Assembly: GCA_009801085.1 (NCBI GenBank) | Contig: VNWV01000012.1 | Coordinates: 186,001 to 250,000 of the forward strand | Direction: 5' to 3' | Length of the DNA: 64,000 nucleotides | DNA from: Lasiodiplodia sp. COLG20 | Taxonomy: Eukaryota; Ascomycota; Dothideomycetes; Botryosphaeriales; Botryosphaeriaceae | Shown: in pieces, positions 23,293-34,556 of the stretch | Position numbering within the stretch: the first letter of the stretch is position 1 | How the letters are laid out: every line of letters begins with the position of its first letter | Notes under the pieces: model-generated | Seen by the model: the letters and a program-made list of their open reading frames with translations, nothing else | What the model was told of the DNA's origin: nothing | The model's database searches: none | Position numbers and translations under genes: made by a program

Positions 23293-24078
23293 GTGTTGAA
23301 TATCGTAGAGACGGAAGAGGTATAGGACGGTCTGTATTATACGATACCCCTCTCAGCGTTTTTGTATTATACAACTCCCCACTCTCATCGATTTGGGTCC
23401 CCACCTGCTCGTGCGAACAGGAGCTGAACATCCGATGTGATGGACCCTGAATACCACACAACTCAGTATGAACCATACACCTTTCTGAGACTGATGTGAT
23501 TGACAGCCCTACCATAATTCCATTTAAAATCATACAATATTAGTCTCCGCCTCTCACTCATATCGCATCATCACCAATACTGTTCGTATTCGATCGTCAC
23601 GCGCGTCCCGCGCTCTTCCGCCACTGAAGCCGCCCTTCCAATCGTGGGGCGCAGCAACTCTGCGGCGCTAAAGAGCTTTTTCCAAAACGAGCATTCCTCA
23701 CGAAAAAGTAGTGGGGATACATGCATGACCAGAGAATTTTCAGCGCCTTCAGCGCGGCTGTTGGAACCACACCACCAGTAAAACACGTCATTTTCTCGGG
23801 TGGGCACACAAAAATCGGTATAGTTGAGTGCTAGCTCCTGCGGCACAGCAATAGGAATCGGTGTTCTCCGGTGGGGACAACACTGCAATGCCATGACTCG
23901 GGGGCACACACCTTCCACAAGACGAGCATTCTGTGGCCCTGTGATCAACGCATATATGGGCCTTCTGCAGTCCCACACAGTTCCTGCAGGACATATAAGA
24001 CAGAAGAAGAAGAAGAGAAAACAAAACTCCACACTCGTGTATCCTCCTGCAAAAAAAAAAGCGCAACAAAAACCAAAG
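23293..24078. other. Intergenic region and promoter of the SnoaL-like gene
   Basis: I see no gene. The region includes the 3' flank of the small membrane protein gene and, at its right end, a TATA element and an A-rich leader before the ATG at 24079. Confidence 0.5.
23994..24000 (+). promoter_or_regulatory. TATA box of the SnoaL-like gene
   Basis: TATAAGA lies 79 bases before the chosen ATG, followed by a purine- and then A-rich leader, as expected for an RNA polymerase II core promoter. Inferred from motif and spacing only. Confidence 0.45.
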
Positions 24079-24875
24079 ATGCATCTACCCGGCTTCCTCC
24101 TCCTAGCCACTAGCTGGCTACCCGCCCCCGGAAACGCCGGAGCCAATCAGAACGTCCTCGCCGCCCGTACCAACGAATCACCATCATCGTCATCGCCATC
24201 ACCACCACCACCACCACCACCACTGAACTCCTCCTCCTCCTCCCTCTGCCCACCCCTCCCCCCCCAACCCCTCACCATCGCCCCCCTCGTCGCCGCGATC
24301 AAGCACGCGCTAACCCTCTACGCCTTCGCCATCGACGGGCGCGACTGGGACGGGCTGGACGCCGTCTTCGCGCCTTCGGCCACGGCTGACTACGGCGCGC
24401 CGATCGGCGTGCTGACGGGCGGCCGCGACGAGATCAAGCGCACGCTGCCGCCGTACCTGACCGTCTTTGCGGGGACGCAGCACGTGTTGGGGACGCAGGT
24501 GGTTAGTGTGTGTGATGATGGTGGGGACGACTGGGAGGAGAGGGGAGGGGGAGGGGACTATGGGGAGAAGCAGAAGAGGAATGCGGTGTCGGTGACGTAT
24601 TTCACGGCGGCGCATTTCAAGAACGGGACCGAGGGGAAGGGGCTGGATGAGCCGGTGGGCGTGAAGGATGTGATGTATGCGTACGGGCAGTATCAGGATC
24701 GGTGGGGGGTGCAGGAGGATGGGACGTGGAAGATTGAGCATCGGAATCTGGTGTATATGGTGAGTTTTGCTTTGAAGTTCCGCTGTGTGCTATGGAGTGT
24801 CTCGATGTGTAGGTTGAGAGAGAGCCTGTCTGCTAACGTTTTGATTAGGGTCCCTTCGTTACTGAAACCTTCTGA
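24079..24875 (+). CDS. Secreted SnoaL-like (NTF2-fold) protein
   Basis: A 235-residue protein. Exons are 24079-24759 and 24849-24875; the short last exon supplies GPFVTETF after the tyrosine-methionine at the junction. A signal peptide (HLPGFLLLATSWL core) is followed by a Ser- and Pro-rich linker containing a run of eight prolines. The NTF2-like fold is seen in LYAFAIDGRDWDGLDAVFA, ADYGAPIGVLTGGRDEI, GTQHVLGTQVV and YGQYQDRW followed by WKIEHRNLVYM. These are typical of SnoaL-like domains, which act as small cyclases, dehydratases or isomerases on polyketide or steroid-like compounds. Its substrate is unknown. The neighbouring lyase and regulator hint at a shared pathway. Confidence 0.82.
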
Positions 24876-25016
24876 ATGCTCGAAGAAGAGCAGTTACCTT
24901 TTAACGGCTGGACACGACCCCTAACATGATAGAATTTCACAGGCGTCTTTCATATACAAATCTATTTTCGGTTCTTTCTCAGTTCGCTCGACATGAATTG
25001 TTTGACTGCCCTTTGC

Positions 25017-26420
25017 TCACTGGCCAATCAGCTCATCAACCATCAGTCGGCAGCATCCCAGATACTTTGTCGGATCGCACAGCTCAGTCAGCTCCTCGTC
25101 CTTCAGATACTTCGTCACTTCGGGCACCTTCTCCAGGCTCTCCTTCAACGAAACACCTCCCTCGTGCGCCGCCACGCACGCCTTGTAGACGATCTCATGG
25201 GCCTCCTGCCTGCCCGTATGCACCGCCAAGCCCATCATGACGGCCTCAGCAACGATCAGCCCCTTGGTGCTCAACAAATTCTCCATCATCGCCCCCTCAT
25301 TCACGCAAAGCCCGCCAATCGCAAAATTCGCCTGATGCAGACTCCCCACGCACGCAATAAACGCCGTCGGCAGCGCCGCCCACTCGAGATGCCACGGCCC
25401 GCTCGCGCGCTCGAAATCCGCGACCATCGCATCGAGCACTAACCCCGCCTGCGCGCGCAGGATCTTGGCCTGGGCGAGCATGACCTCGGAGGAGATGGGG
25501 TTGCGCTTCTGCGGCATGGTCGACGAGGCGCCGCGGTGCGGCACGTACGGCTCGGCCACCTCTCCCAGCTCGTTCGACGACATGACGATCAGGTCGAGCG
25601 CGACCTTGCCCAGCGTGCCGCCGACCAGCGCGAGGAAGTTGACCGCGTCCGCGACGCCGTCGCGCGCCACGTGCCAGGTCACGACCGGGTCGGCCAGCGA
25701 CAGCAGCGCGGCCAGCCGCTTGCGCACGCGGATGCCGGCGTCCGACGGCCCCAAGGAGGCCAGCGTGCCGGCGGCGCCGCCAAACTGGGCGAGGAGCGCG
25801 GTGCGCTTGAGGGTTTGGAGGCGTGCCTGGTGCCGCTGCAGGGAGGAGAGCCAGACGGCGCACTTGTAGCCGAAGGTGATGGGCAGCGCGTGCTGCAGGT
25901 GCGTGCGGCCGGCCATGGGCACGTTGCGGTAGCGCGCGGCCATGCGCGTCAGCGTCGCGGCGAGCGAGGACAGCTGCCGCTCGACGATGGCGAGGCCGGC
26001 CTTCATCTGCAGCACCGACGCCAGGTCCATGATGTCCTGCGTCGTGGCGCCCCAGTGGATGTAGCCGGCTAGTTAATGGCGTTAGACTTTTTGTTTCCCG
26101 GCTGCAGAAGGTGGGTACTTACAGTGCTCCTCGGGAACCCATTTGGACATCTGCTCGACCAGCGGTAGCACTGGGTAGCCTACAATCTCGGTTCGTGCGG
26201 CCAGCAGATCCCAGTCGATCTTGGAGACGTCGCTGTGCTCGCGGATGGCAGCGGCCGCGGCGGGCGGCACGACGCCCTCGTCGCTCTCGGCCTGGGCGAG
26301 GGCGCACTCGGCTTCGATGAGGTTGGCCACGTAGGCGCGCTCGGAGAAGCACTCCCTGACCTCATCAGTGCCGAAGATGTTGCCGAAAAGCTTCGAGTCG
26401 AACACAGTGGCCGCCGACAT
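25017..26420 (-). CDS. Fumarase/aspartase-superfamily lyase (adenylosuccinate lyase / PcaB-like)
   Basis: A 449-residue enzyme. Exons are 26420-26123 and 26068-25017, with a 54-nt intron. The N-terminal domain carries FGTDEVRECFSERAYVANLIEAE; the junction gives HSGYIHWGATTQDIMD, the conserved substrate-binding GATTQD loop. GRTHLQHALPITFG follows, and the superfamily signature appears as GASSTMPQKRNP with the catalytic Ser loop. The C-terminal helical domain (AVMMGLAVHTGRQEAHEIVY) matches the adenylosuccinate lyase C-domain. Overall it is closest in style to bacterial-type 3-carboxy-cis,cis-muconate cycloisomerase and related aspartase-like enzymes, rather than purine-pathway adenylosuccinate lyase, which is longer. 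The reaction is probably reversible beta-elimination or cycloisomerisation. It shares a divergent promoter with a Zn2Cys6 regulator. Confidence 0.88.
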
Positions 26421-26711
26421 GGTTAATTATTAGAAAATATAAGGTTTTTTGTTCAACAACGGTCGACTAGCGGCCGCTAATGAGGCTGTCGAGGAATTTG
26501 AGTTTTCGGGTTCCATTCGGAGGCTGCAGATCGTCTTTTGTACTCTGTCACTTTTCTTTCGCCGTGGTGGAGAGAGTTCGGAATACTGCGATGACGGCCC
26601 GGGATAGCGGAATAGCACAGACCATCTACTTCTAATCGGTTGTGATTCGCTCCGTCTTTTCACCGCCGCTTCCCTCTCGTGTTCATCCGACAATGACCTC
26701 GGAGCGTAGGT
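26421..26711. promoter_or_regulatory. Bidirectional promoter between lyase and Zn2Cys6 regulator
   Basis: Only 291 bases separate the start codons of the divergent lyase and regulator genes, so control elements of both must lie here. I did not pick out a convincing CGG-N-CCG operator by eye. Confidence 0.55.
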
Positions 26712-29275
26712 ATGAGCGCGCCGATCTCTTCGAATGCTTCGACCCTTGGACAGGTCTGGTATGCAGGAAAGCCTCTTCCGCTCCGACACGCATGGCCGGC
26801 CTCAGACAGTACTGATGGCTAGTGCTGCAGTGATCGTTGCCGCCGGTATACGCTGTACTCCTAGTGCGATGTCATGCATCAAGGCCTAATTTTTCCTTCT
26901 CAGAAAGAAAATAAGATGCTATGGCGACGGTGAAAAGGTGAGCGGTTCCGCTGCAGCGTCGCGTGCCTTGCTGAACCTGATCAGTGCACTCCTTGCATTG
27001 CAGCCGACGTGCCCTGTGTGAGATCAGCAAGACTCCAAAGAAATAGAAAACGTAAAAGGCATGGTAAAGTCGCCTCTGGTCTTCTAGTCTCCACTCTAAT
27101 CAAGTGAAACTCAGCTTCTACGAAAATGAAGCTGCTCAAGAGCGACGGACGACTTCAGCACATCAGACAATCTCGCCGCAAGCAACCAGAAGCTCTCATG
27201 GACGACGGAAGGTTTCCTCTCAGTCTTCTCCAACATGGCCACGAAGGTCAGAAAACCAGTCAGATACGGCGAAGAAGTCAGTGCCTGAACCTGTTATCGG
27301 CCATATGGGTCGACTTGTCCTGAACCACCAACAAGTCCCCATGTTTGCAGGCTCTTCCACTGGCGTCCACTTCATCAGTCAGGCAGAGCAGAAACTTCAA
27401 ATACTCAAGATCCATCCCGAGTCTCTACCCAGCGAAGTATACAGCCTGTACTTGAACAGTCTATGCAACGCCCCTCCGGTGGATCCCGTCCCTCATATCG
27501 CTGCCAGCTTCGTGGCCCAGTTCCCTCTCAACGCCGAAACCCTCATCGAGAAAGCCATAGACTGCTGGACACCTCTCTACCCCGTCGTGCACAAGCAATC
27601 CACCATCAACGCCTTCCGATCTCTCCTCAACAACCCAAGCAACGGCGACCTCTGCACCGTCTACCAAACCCTCATCCTCCTCGCCCTCGGCAGCATAGGC
27701 TCACCCAGCAGCGCCTGTCCCAACCCGCACCATCACCACTTCCTCTGCCTCTCAGAGCACTACTACACCCTCTCCACCGCCCTCGCCACCAAGATCCTCG
27801 AGCGCCCCTGCCTCGCCGCCCTGCAAGGCCTCGTCCTCGCCCAGGTCTACCTGCAGCTCTCGTCGCGCTACCCGGCGGCCTCGCACCTCAGCGGCACCGC
27901 CGTGCGGCTGGCGCAGACGCTGGGGCTGCACCGGCACTCGGCGCGCTTCAAGTTTGACGGTCTCCAAACGGAGCTGCGGCGGCGCGCGTGGTGGAGCGTG
28001 TACGCGCTCGATGCGTTTGCGTCGGCGCACCACGGCATGCCGCGCCTGATACGCGATCAGGACGTCGACACGGACTTGCCGACGCGCGTTGATTACCATG
28101 ACGAAAGTAGTGGTAGTAACGATAATAGCAATAGCAGCAGCCTCTCGTCAGCCTCTCGGCAGCAGGGATCAGCAGCAGCAGCAAACGTCAACAGCCCACT
28201 TTCATCGTTCCCGCTCCCCGGCGAGCGCAGCCCCATCGACACGGCCATCGCGCTCTTCAAGCTCGCCGCCGTCGTCGGGGATGCGCTGGAGCAGCTGTAC
28301 ACGACGACGCGGCGGCGCGGCGGCACGCGCAAGATCGCCCGGCTGCAGGCCGACCTCGACGTGTGGGAGCAGCACTACTTGGCTCCTCTTTCCTCGCCGT
28401 CATTTCCCTCTGCTACCACCGCCACTACCGCTGCTACCGAAACACCTGGCTTAGGAGATACAGGAACAGAAGCAGGAGAAGATCCAAACCCACCATCCCC
28501 AACGGCAGCCAATTTCTTCCCATCCGTCTTCCTCCGCGCCGCCTTCTGCAACGCCACGATCCACGTGCACCGGCCCGCCCTCGCCTTCACGACGACGCCC
28601 CAGCACCCCAACGAGCAGTTCGGCACCAGTCTACGCGCGTGCGCGCGCGCATCCATCACGCTGATCACGCTGCTCGACGAAGCAATGCAGCAGCCAGATA
28701 TCAGAGCGAGAGGCGGCGAGAATGCCGATGATGAGGGGCAGCAGCAGCAGCAGCACCAGAACGCCGTCATGATGGCGGCGCTGCTGTATCCGAATGGCTT
28801 GCACATGCTGTGGCAGGCCGGCTTGACGGTGCTGTTTGCGCGGTGGCATGGGGTAGCGGGTGTTGTCGACGAAGATGACAGCACTGGAGATAATGATGAT
28901 GAGGCTGTGGTGGTGAGGTGTGCGGACGTGTTGAGGAGGCTGGTGGCTGTTGGTGGTGATGGGACTGGTGATGGCGAGGAGAATGTAAGGAGGTGCGCGG
29001 ATGTGTTGGATATGCTTCGGGTGAAGACGTTTGGGCGTGGCAGTAGCGGTCGCCGGGAGGAGAGGGAAGAGGAAGAGGGAGGAGGGGGAAGGGCAGGCTC
29101 GGGGTGGCCGCGGCAGAGACTGAGTAGTCCGATCGTGGGAGGACTGTCGCTGCCTCTCGAGCTGCCGCAGTGGAACGTTTGGGATTGGCCGATGGCGAGC
29201 GCGCTAGAGTTGGCGAATACTTTGGATGCGGTGCAATTGGATTTGGATTTTGAAGGTGGGAATTCGTTGTGGTGA
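26712..29275 (+). CDS. Zn2Cys6 fungal-specific transcription factor
   Basis: A regulator of about 780 residues. Exons are 26712-26758, 26831-26845, 26904-26937, 26985-27063 (or 27051) and 27105-29275. The first four small exons rebuild the zinc cluster: QVCDRCRRKKIRC, YGDGEKCTPC and IAADVPC give all six cysteines with normal spacing (C-x2-C-x6-C-x6-C-x2-C-x6-C). A basic tail (RLQRNRKRKR) follows. The long exon holds the fungal transcription factor domain: AIDCWTPLYPVVHKQSTINAF, LQGLVLAQVYLQ and RRRAWWSVYALD followed by GMPRLI. Acidic, Gln- and Ser-rich linkers lie at 28100-28200 and 28690-28760. The intron 4 donor is uncertain, but both candidates keep the frame. Likely pathway-specific, acting on the divergent lyase and perhaps on the SnoaL-like gene; that is inference from position. 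Confidence 0.88.
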
Positions 29276-30271
29276 TAGTGTATCATTGGAAAGGTTTACT
29301 GAACCTATACCACGACTACAAGAATTAAAAGCTTCCGTTCGAGACTGGGATGATTCACGAATATCTCGTAGCCGTTCTCGCGATGATATTCACCATGCTT
29401 AGATTCTACTGGAGCCAATGTCCGCTGTGACTTGATCATTAAGTCCTCGTCAAACCGTAGAACACACAACCTCGTAGTCTCAATTCATATCTATATAAGT
29501 ACCAAGATCAATTCATTCTGTCACCTAAGGGATCAAGCCGGATTCAGTATCCTTAATGGTCCTGTGGTACGGTGGTCGAATTTAGTATTCGCCCATCACC
29601 ACCTTTCCATTAGCGCCAACGAGAGGGGTAAAATTCCCGAAAGGGGGTTTTATAGGGGACTGCAGCCCTGACTTTTTGCTAAATGGTCGTGTGTTCGAAC
29701 AATCTTGGTTCGGCTTTTTGCTACAAATGATTAGTTTGGACATAGGTAGTCCGCAGAGAATTTAAAAGAGTACATAATACGTTACCTCTGAATTAAATTT
29801 CGAATTGGGTCCTTTTATACTTTTAATGTCATAATGCTAATCAGCCATTGGCCACATGCGTCCCTATTCTCATAGAATGTGAGTGGGCACTTGAGGTGAA
29901 TTTCCGAGCATGGAAATGTTTCCCGAATTTGTACAAATATTTCCAAAGATTAGATTCAAAATCCATGCAAGTAAGGGAGAATGTATTTTGACGAGACGGT
30001 TGAGAGGGTCCAACCCTTTTGTCACCCGCTGTAATGACGTCACCGAATCATGACGTTCCGTCCCGTCTGCCCGAGGGTGAGCCATCTCCAAGAGAACCCG
30101 AGGATCTGAAGGTTGATAACTCTACATCATATTCCCTGAAGCCTGAGAAGCGGGCGGCCACTCGAAAGGCTGTCGATCAATGACTTCCGCCGTGTTCAAT
30201 TCCCACCACCTTTCTGGGGAAATCAGCGCTTGTGCTCCCAATTGTTCTATCCGCGCCAGCTTTTCTCAAAT
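29276..30271. other. 1-kb intergenic region
   Basis: No gene, tRNA or repeat that I can support. The right end is the promoter and leader of the Trk gene. Confidence 0.5.
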
Positions 30272-32550
30272 ATGCGAGATCCTATAGATGAAGTGTGCCA
30301 CCCGCACGTGGCCAAGGAGCACTTCCTTCACTATCTGAAGAAAGAAGTCTTCCATCTCAACTTCTACCGCATGCACATGCTCTATTTCATTATCGTTATT
30401 CTCATCACATCCATCATAGTGTATGGTGAGGGCCTCGCGAATAACCGTGAAGCTGTAGATGGAAGTCCCCTCAGATACATCGACGCACTCTTCCTATGCT
30501 GCAGCGCAATGACGACCACAGGTACGCTGGAGTATTAGCGCTCTTATTCGAGTCGATGTTAATCCTGTATACAGGACTCAACACTGTCAATCTTGGCTCC
30601 TTGACCGGTTTCCAGCAAGCAATCCTCTGCATCCTGCTCATAATCGGCAACGTACCCTTCGTCTCGTCGTTTGTTGTCATCATCCGTCGGCACTTCTTCC
30701 GCCGCAAGCTAGCCGACATCGTTCAGCACTCCCGATCAGGCCGGCAGATGGTTCGGGACCTGGAAGAAGAGGAAAGGCAAAGTCACCACCGCCGTGATGC
30801 CACCCACCTGAGGAAACGTCCTAAGCGATACCGTGATGAAGACAATGAAGACGACGAGAGCAGCGAGCAACGACCTCTCCGCAGTACCTCAATCCCAACA
30901 CACCGCAGGAATACGAAAAAGGAGTCATCAGACCAACGCCTTTACCACTACGCTACAGGCCGAGGCTTCTTCCCCTGGCCGTGGGAGTCCCACACCGTCC
31001 AACGCTTCTTCCACTACCCCTTCCGCCGGCTCCAGCAAAAATTGAAACCGCCCGACCGGTCCTACATCTCCTTCGATGCTGACCTCGATGAGCGAGGCCG
31101 CTTCCGCAACCTCAGCGAGCACGAGCGCGCCGAGCTTGGCGGCGTCGAGTATCGGGCACTGGATCTGCTGCTCCCACTCCTTCTTGCCTACCAGCTATTC
31201 TGGTTCGCGCTGGGCGCCGCGATCCTCGTGCCATACGCCTACCGCGACGCCATCAGCACCATCATCCGAACCGCACAACCAGGCAACCTCAGCCCCGGCT
31301 GGTGGGCCTTCTTCGCCGTGACCACGAGCTTCTCCAACGGCGGGCTGAACCTCCTCAACGCCAACTTCATCCCCTTTTCCGGCAACGCCCTCGTCCTCAT
31401 CGTCTGCGGCGCCCTCACCATCGCCGGCAACACGCAGTTCCCCATCCTCCTCCGCCTGGCCATCTGGACCCTCTCCCGCGCGTGCCCCGCGGCCTCGCGG
31501 CTGCGGCAGACCTGCCTCTTCCTGCTGTACCACCCGCGGCGCTGCTTCATCTACCTCTTCCCCAGCAAGGAGACGTGGTACCTGTTCGCGATCCAGGTCT
31601 CGCTCGACCTGGCCATGTGGCAGCTGTACGAGCTGCTCAACATCGGGATGCTGCCCGACTCCTCCTCATCACCGCCGCTACGCGTACGCATCCTAGACGG
31701 CCTCTTCCAGGCCACCGGCCTGCGCAACAGCGGCGCCTACGTCGTCACCATCGCCTCGCTCGCGCCCGCCCTGCTCGTCGCCTACCTCGCGACCATGTAC
31801 ATCTCCTCCTTCCCCATCGTCATGGCCCTGCGGCAGACAAACACCTACGAAGAGCGCTCCGTCGGCCTGTCCTCCTCCCCCTCCTCCCCCTCCCCCTCCA
31901 ACTCCTCCTCCTCCTCCCTAGCCACCCACCTCCGCCGCCAACTCGCCTACGACCTCTGGTTCCAGCTGCTAGCCTGGTTCCTCATCAGCATCATCGAGCG
32001 GCCCAAGCTCCTCCCTCCTCCTCCTTCCTCCTCTCCCTCCTCCTCCAGCAACCCATCATTCACCCTCTTCACCCTCCTCTTCGAAACCACCAGCGCCTAC
32101 GGCACCGTCGGCCTCAGCACCGGCAGCCTGCCCGACGCTTCCTACAGCCTCAGCGGCGCTTTCCGCACGCCCAGCAAGCTCGTCGTCCTGGCCGTCATGC
32201 TGCGCGGCCGCCACCGCGGCCTGCCGCTCGCCGTCGACCGCAGCATCCTGCTGCCCGGCGAGGCCCTGATGCGCCGCATGGACGCCGAGTACGACGAACG
32301 CGGCTGGTGGACCGGCGCCGAGGAGGCGGAGGTGCGGCGGGACGAGGAGGAGAGCGGGTTTGGGGGAAGAGGAAGAGGAGAGCAGGATCCGGAGAGGGAG
32401 AGGGAGGAGAGTGATGGCGGCAGCAACAGCAGCGGCGGCGGCGGCGGCGGTGGTGGTGGTGGCGGTGGTGGTGGTAGTCGGCCTGCTGGGCAGGGCAAAT
32501 CGAGGCGATCGAACAGAGAAGAAGAGCAGGTGCATTTTGACATCACTTGA
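30272..32550 (+). CDS. Trk-type potassium transporter
   Basis: A plasma-membrane K+ uptake protein of the Trk/TrkH superfamily, 741 residues. Exons are 30272-30521 and 30575-32550. The first ATG at 30272 is chosen because the frame upstream lacks one. Membrane helices begin with NFYRMHMLYFIIVILITSI. The four pore loops are recognisable: TTTGLNTVNL (made at the splice junction), SFSNGGLNLL, ATGLRNSGAYVV and SAYGTVGLSTG. A long hydrophilic cytoplasmic loop (about residues 120-260) separates the first and second pairs, as in fungal Trk proteins. The C-terminus ends in acidic and Gly-rich low-complexity sequence with a run of more than ten glycines (32430-32480). Ser/Pro-rich inserts at 31870-31920 and 32010-32050 lie in loops. 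Shorter than yeast Trk1 because the cytoplasmic loop is smaller. Confidence 0.9.
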
Positions 32551-33271
32551 TGAACATGTGTCTTGCTGAGATGGTCTCATGTGCAAATCAGTTTACTCCT
32601 TATGTCTCGGTAGCTATATTTTGTTAGTAAAGACTTGGAATATTGCAATTGAAATTCGCAGTCTGAAATTGTCCTTGTTGAGACCTATTACAGCTTTCCT
32701 GGGCGTGCATAACATTTTGAAAACGCTGGTCGTCCTCGGCTTCTACAGTTGTGAGTTCATGGTCGTGTATATTTTTACTTCTGATTCCTTTGTTTCGAGC
32801 CTCGGGTTGAAGTTAAGACCTTTTTCTCGCTCCTCTCATAAAGATCGAGATATGGTGTCTGGGGTGATTTAGCACCAAGACGAATGTGGAGCAGCATGGT
32901 CATAGACACCAAGTCATTGAGAGAAACCCGGGCTTGGTTTCAAAAAACCAATACACATCCTCTCATGGACCCATTGCGTAGCCAAGCGTGTCAATGGCCG
33001 CTAGGTCATCGGCGTGCTAGTGTTAGTAGGGCATGAACAGTACGCAACTCAATCAGTAGGGCTTAGACGCCAATGCCTTGATAATTCTGGTGGCATCAGG
33101 CCAAGTTGACAGTAGTGGAAATGCAAAAAGGAAATCGATTGTGGGATATTGTTCTTCGCGCGGTCAAAATAGCCAGTTGAACTATCTATCTTGACGCCGG
33201 GGAAATCGGAGCTATGCACAATAGTACAGTCCCGGCAAGGACGAAATGATCTTCGATAACCACGAATGCAT
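32551..33271. other. Convergent 3' intergenic region
   Basis: This lies between the ends of the Trk gene and the ATP synthase subunit d gene. I see no gene; T-rich stretches fit 3' untranslated sequence. Confidence 0.55.
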
Positions 33272-34080
33272 TTAGAGGACGGAAAGGTCGCCGAACTTCT
33301 CCTGTTGGGGTGTAAGCAAGTCTGGATCCCAACGCACGAAAGCGTGCGGTTGTTGACACGCACCTTGTAGCCAGGAATGGCCCAGCGGCCCTTCTTGATG
33401 AGTTGCTCGGTGCGCTGGTCGATGTCGGGGCGAGCGGCGGCAACCTCGTCCTGCATTGGAGGTGCCAATTGTTAGCCAAATGAATCCCAACCCCAACCTT
33501 GGTCCATCCCCATCCCCAATCCCAGCATATACGCACCACGGTGAGGTCCTCGAAAGGCCTGGCCTCCTCGATGTTCTTCAGGGTCTTGTCCAGGTCGCGC
33601 AGCTCAGCGTCGACGGCGCCCTTGGTCTCCTCGGCGCTCTTGACGGCCTGCGCCTCGAATGCCTCGATGGCCTTGATCTGCCTCTGGACGTCGTAGGTGG
33701 CGGGCTTGAAGGCGGTGAACTCCTTCTCGATCTGGTCGACGATGGCCGTGTTCTTCAGGATGCTGCGGTAGTGGGAGAAGTCGACGGAGGTGGGCTGCTC
33801 CGACAGCACCTGCACCTTGCGGCGCGCGTCATCGTTGCGCTTCTTGAAGGCGGCCAGCGAAGCCGCGGTCGAACCGCGCAGGTTCAGCTGGGTGCCCAGC
33901 TTCGTCCAGTCGATCTTAAGAGCTGCGCTGCGCTGCACGGTTGGGAGGGGAATGTTAGCCGCTTTGCCAATTGCTCCGGCACCGGGGGTCTCTTCATCGC
34001 AGATGCGCCGCGGCGAAATTCGTGGTCGAGGCGGACTGCGACGGGATTGACGGGGGGATTGCACGTACTCCGACGGCCAT
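33272..34080 (-). CDS. ATP7: Mitochondrial ATP synthase subunit d
   Basis: The peripheral-stalk subunit of F1Fo ATP synthase, 174 residues. Exons are 34080-34069, 33932-33537, 33450-33364 and 33301-33272. The first exon encodes only four residues (MAVG); the second opens with [20 protein letters not shown], a hallmark of the fungal protein. [12 protein letters not shown] and [12 protein letters not shown] follow, then RPFEDLTV. The third exon carries [20 protein letters not shown] and GRWAIPGYK. The last exon (EKFGDLSVL) completes the conserved C-terminus. Length and ends match the fungal family. It acts in the inner mitochondrial membrane stator. The 12-base first exon followed by a 136-nt intron is easily missed by gene finders. 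Confidence 0.96.
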
Positions 34081-34556
34081 TGTGATGGTTGCGGTGTTGG
34101 TGATGAGTGGAGAGTACCGGGCTGGCAAGGACGAAGTCGGCTGCGTTTTCGAGCTTCCCGCAGGCCCGTCAACGCCAAGCCCGGTGCACGTGACGCATCG
34201 CACCGACGCGAAGGTCCGGAAATGGGAGACACAGCTGCGCTCAGCTGTTCAATTGGTTGCTCATTGTCACAGTACGAAAAGCATGGTCATTCTGGGCCTA
34301 GGATGGTGGCGGGGTAATCATCAAATAGCAATTGGGCACATGCGGCCATGCCTGAGCAGAGCGAGAACCTAGCTTCAGCCTCGAAGGAACTTTTTAGATT
34401 TTACCACGGCTCCGCAGAGTCCAATGGCTCCTATCCTAGGTCGCGGCCCAGTGCTTTTATCTTGTACAGATGCCGATAAGCCCTTCGCCCAGCCTTCGCT
34501 CCGGTGATAAAGAAAGCGGCGCGTCATAACGCCCCAGCGCCCGCGTTTTCGCGAAC
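34081..34556. other. Intergenic region between ATP synthase d and NAC alpha genes
   Basis: Promoter of the subunit d gene and 3' flank of the NAC alpha gene. I see no separate gene. Confidence 0.55.

Noticed and set aside
29540..29720. tRNA-like words (GGTCGAATTT, GTGTTCGAACAATC)
   Set aside because: They do not fold into a cloverleaf with correct arm lengths, so I did not call a tRNA or SINE.
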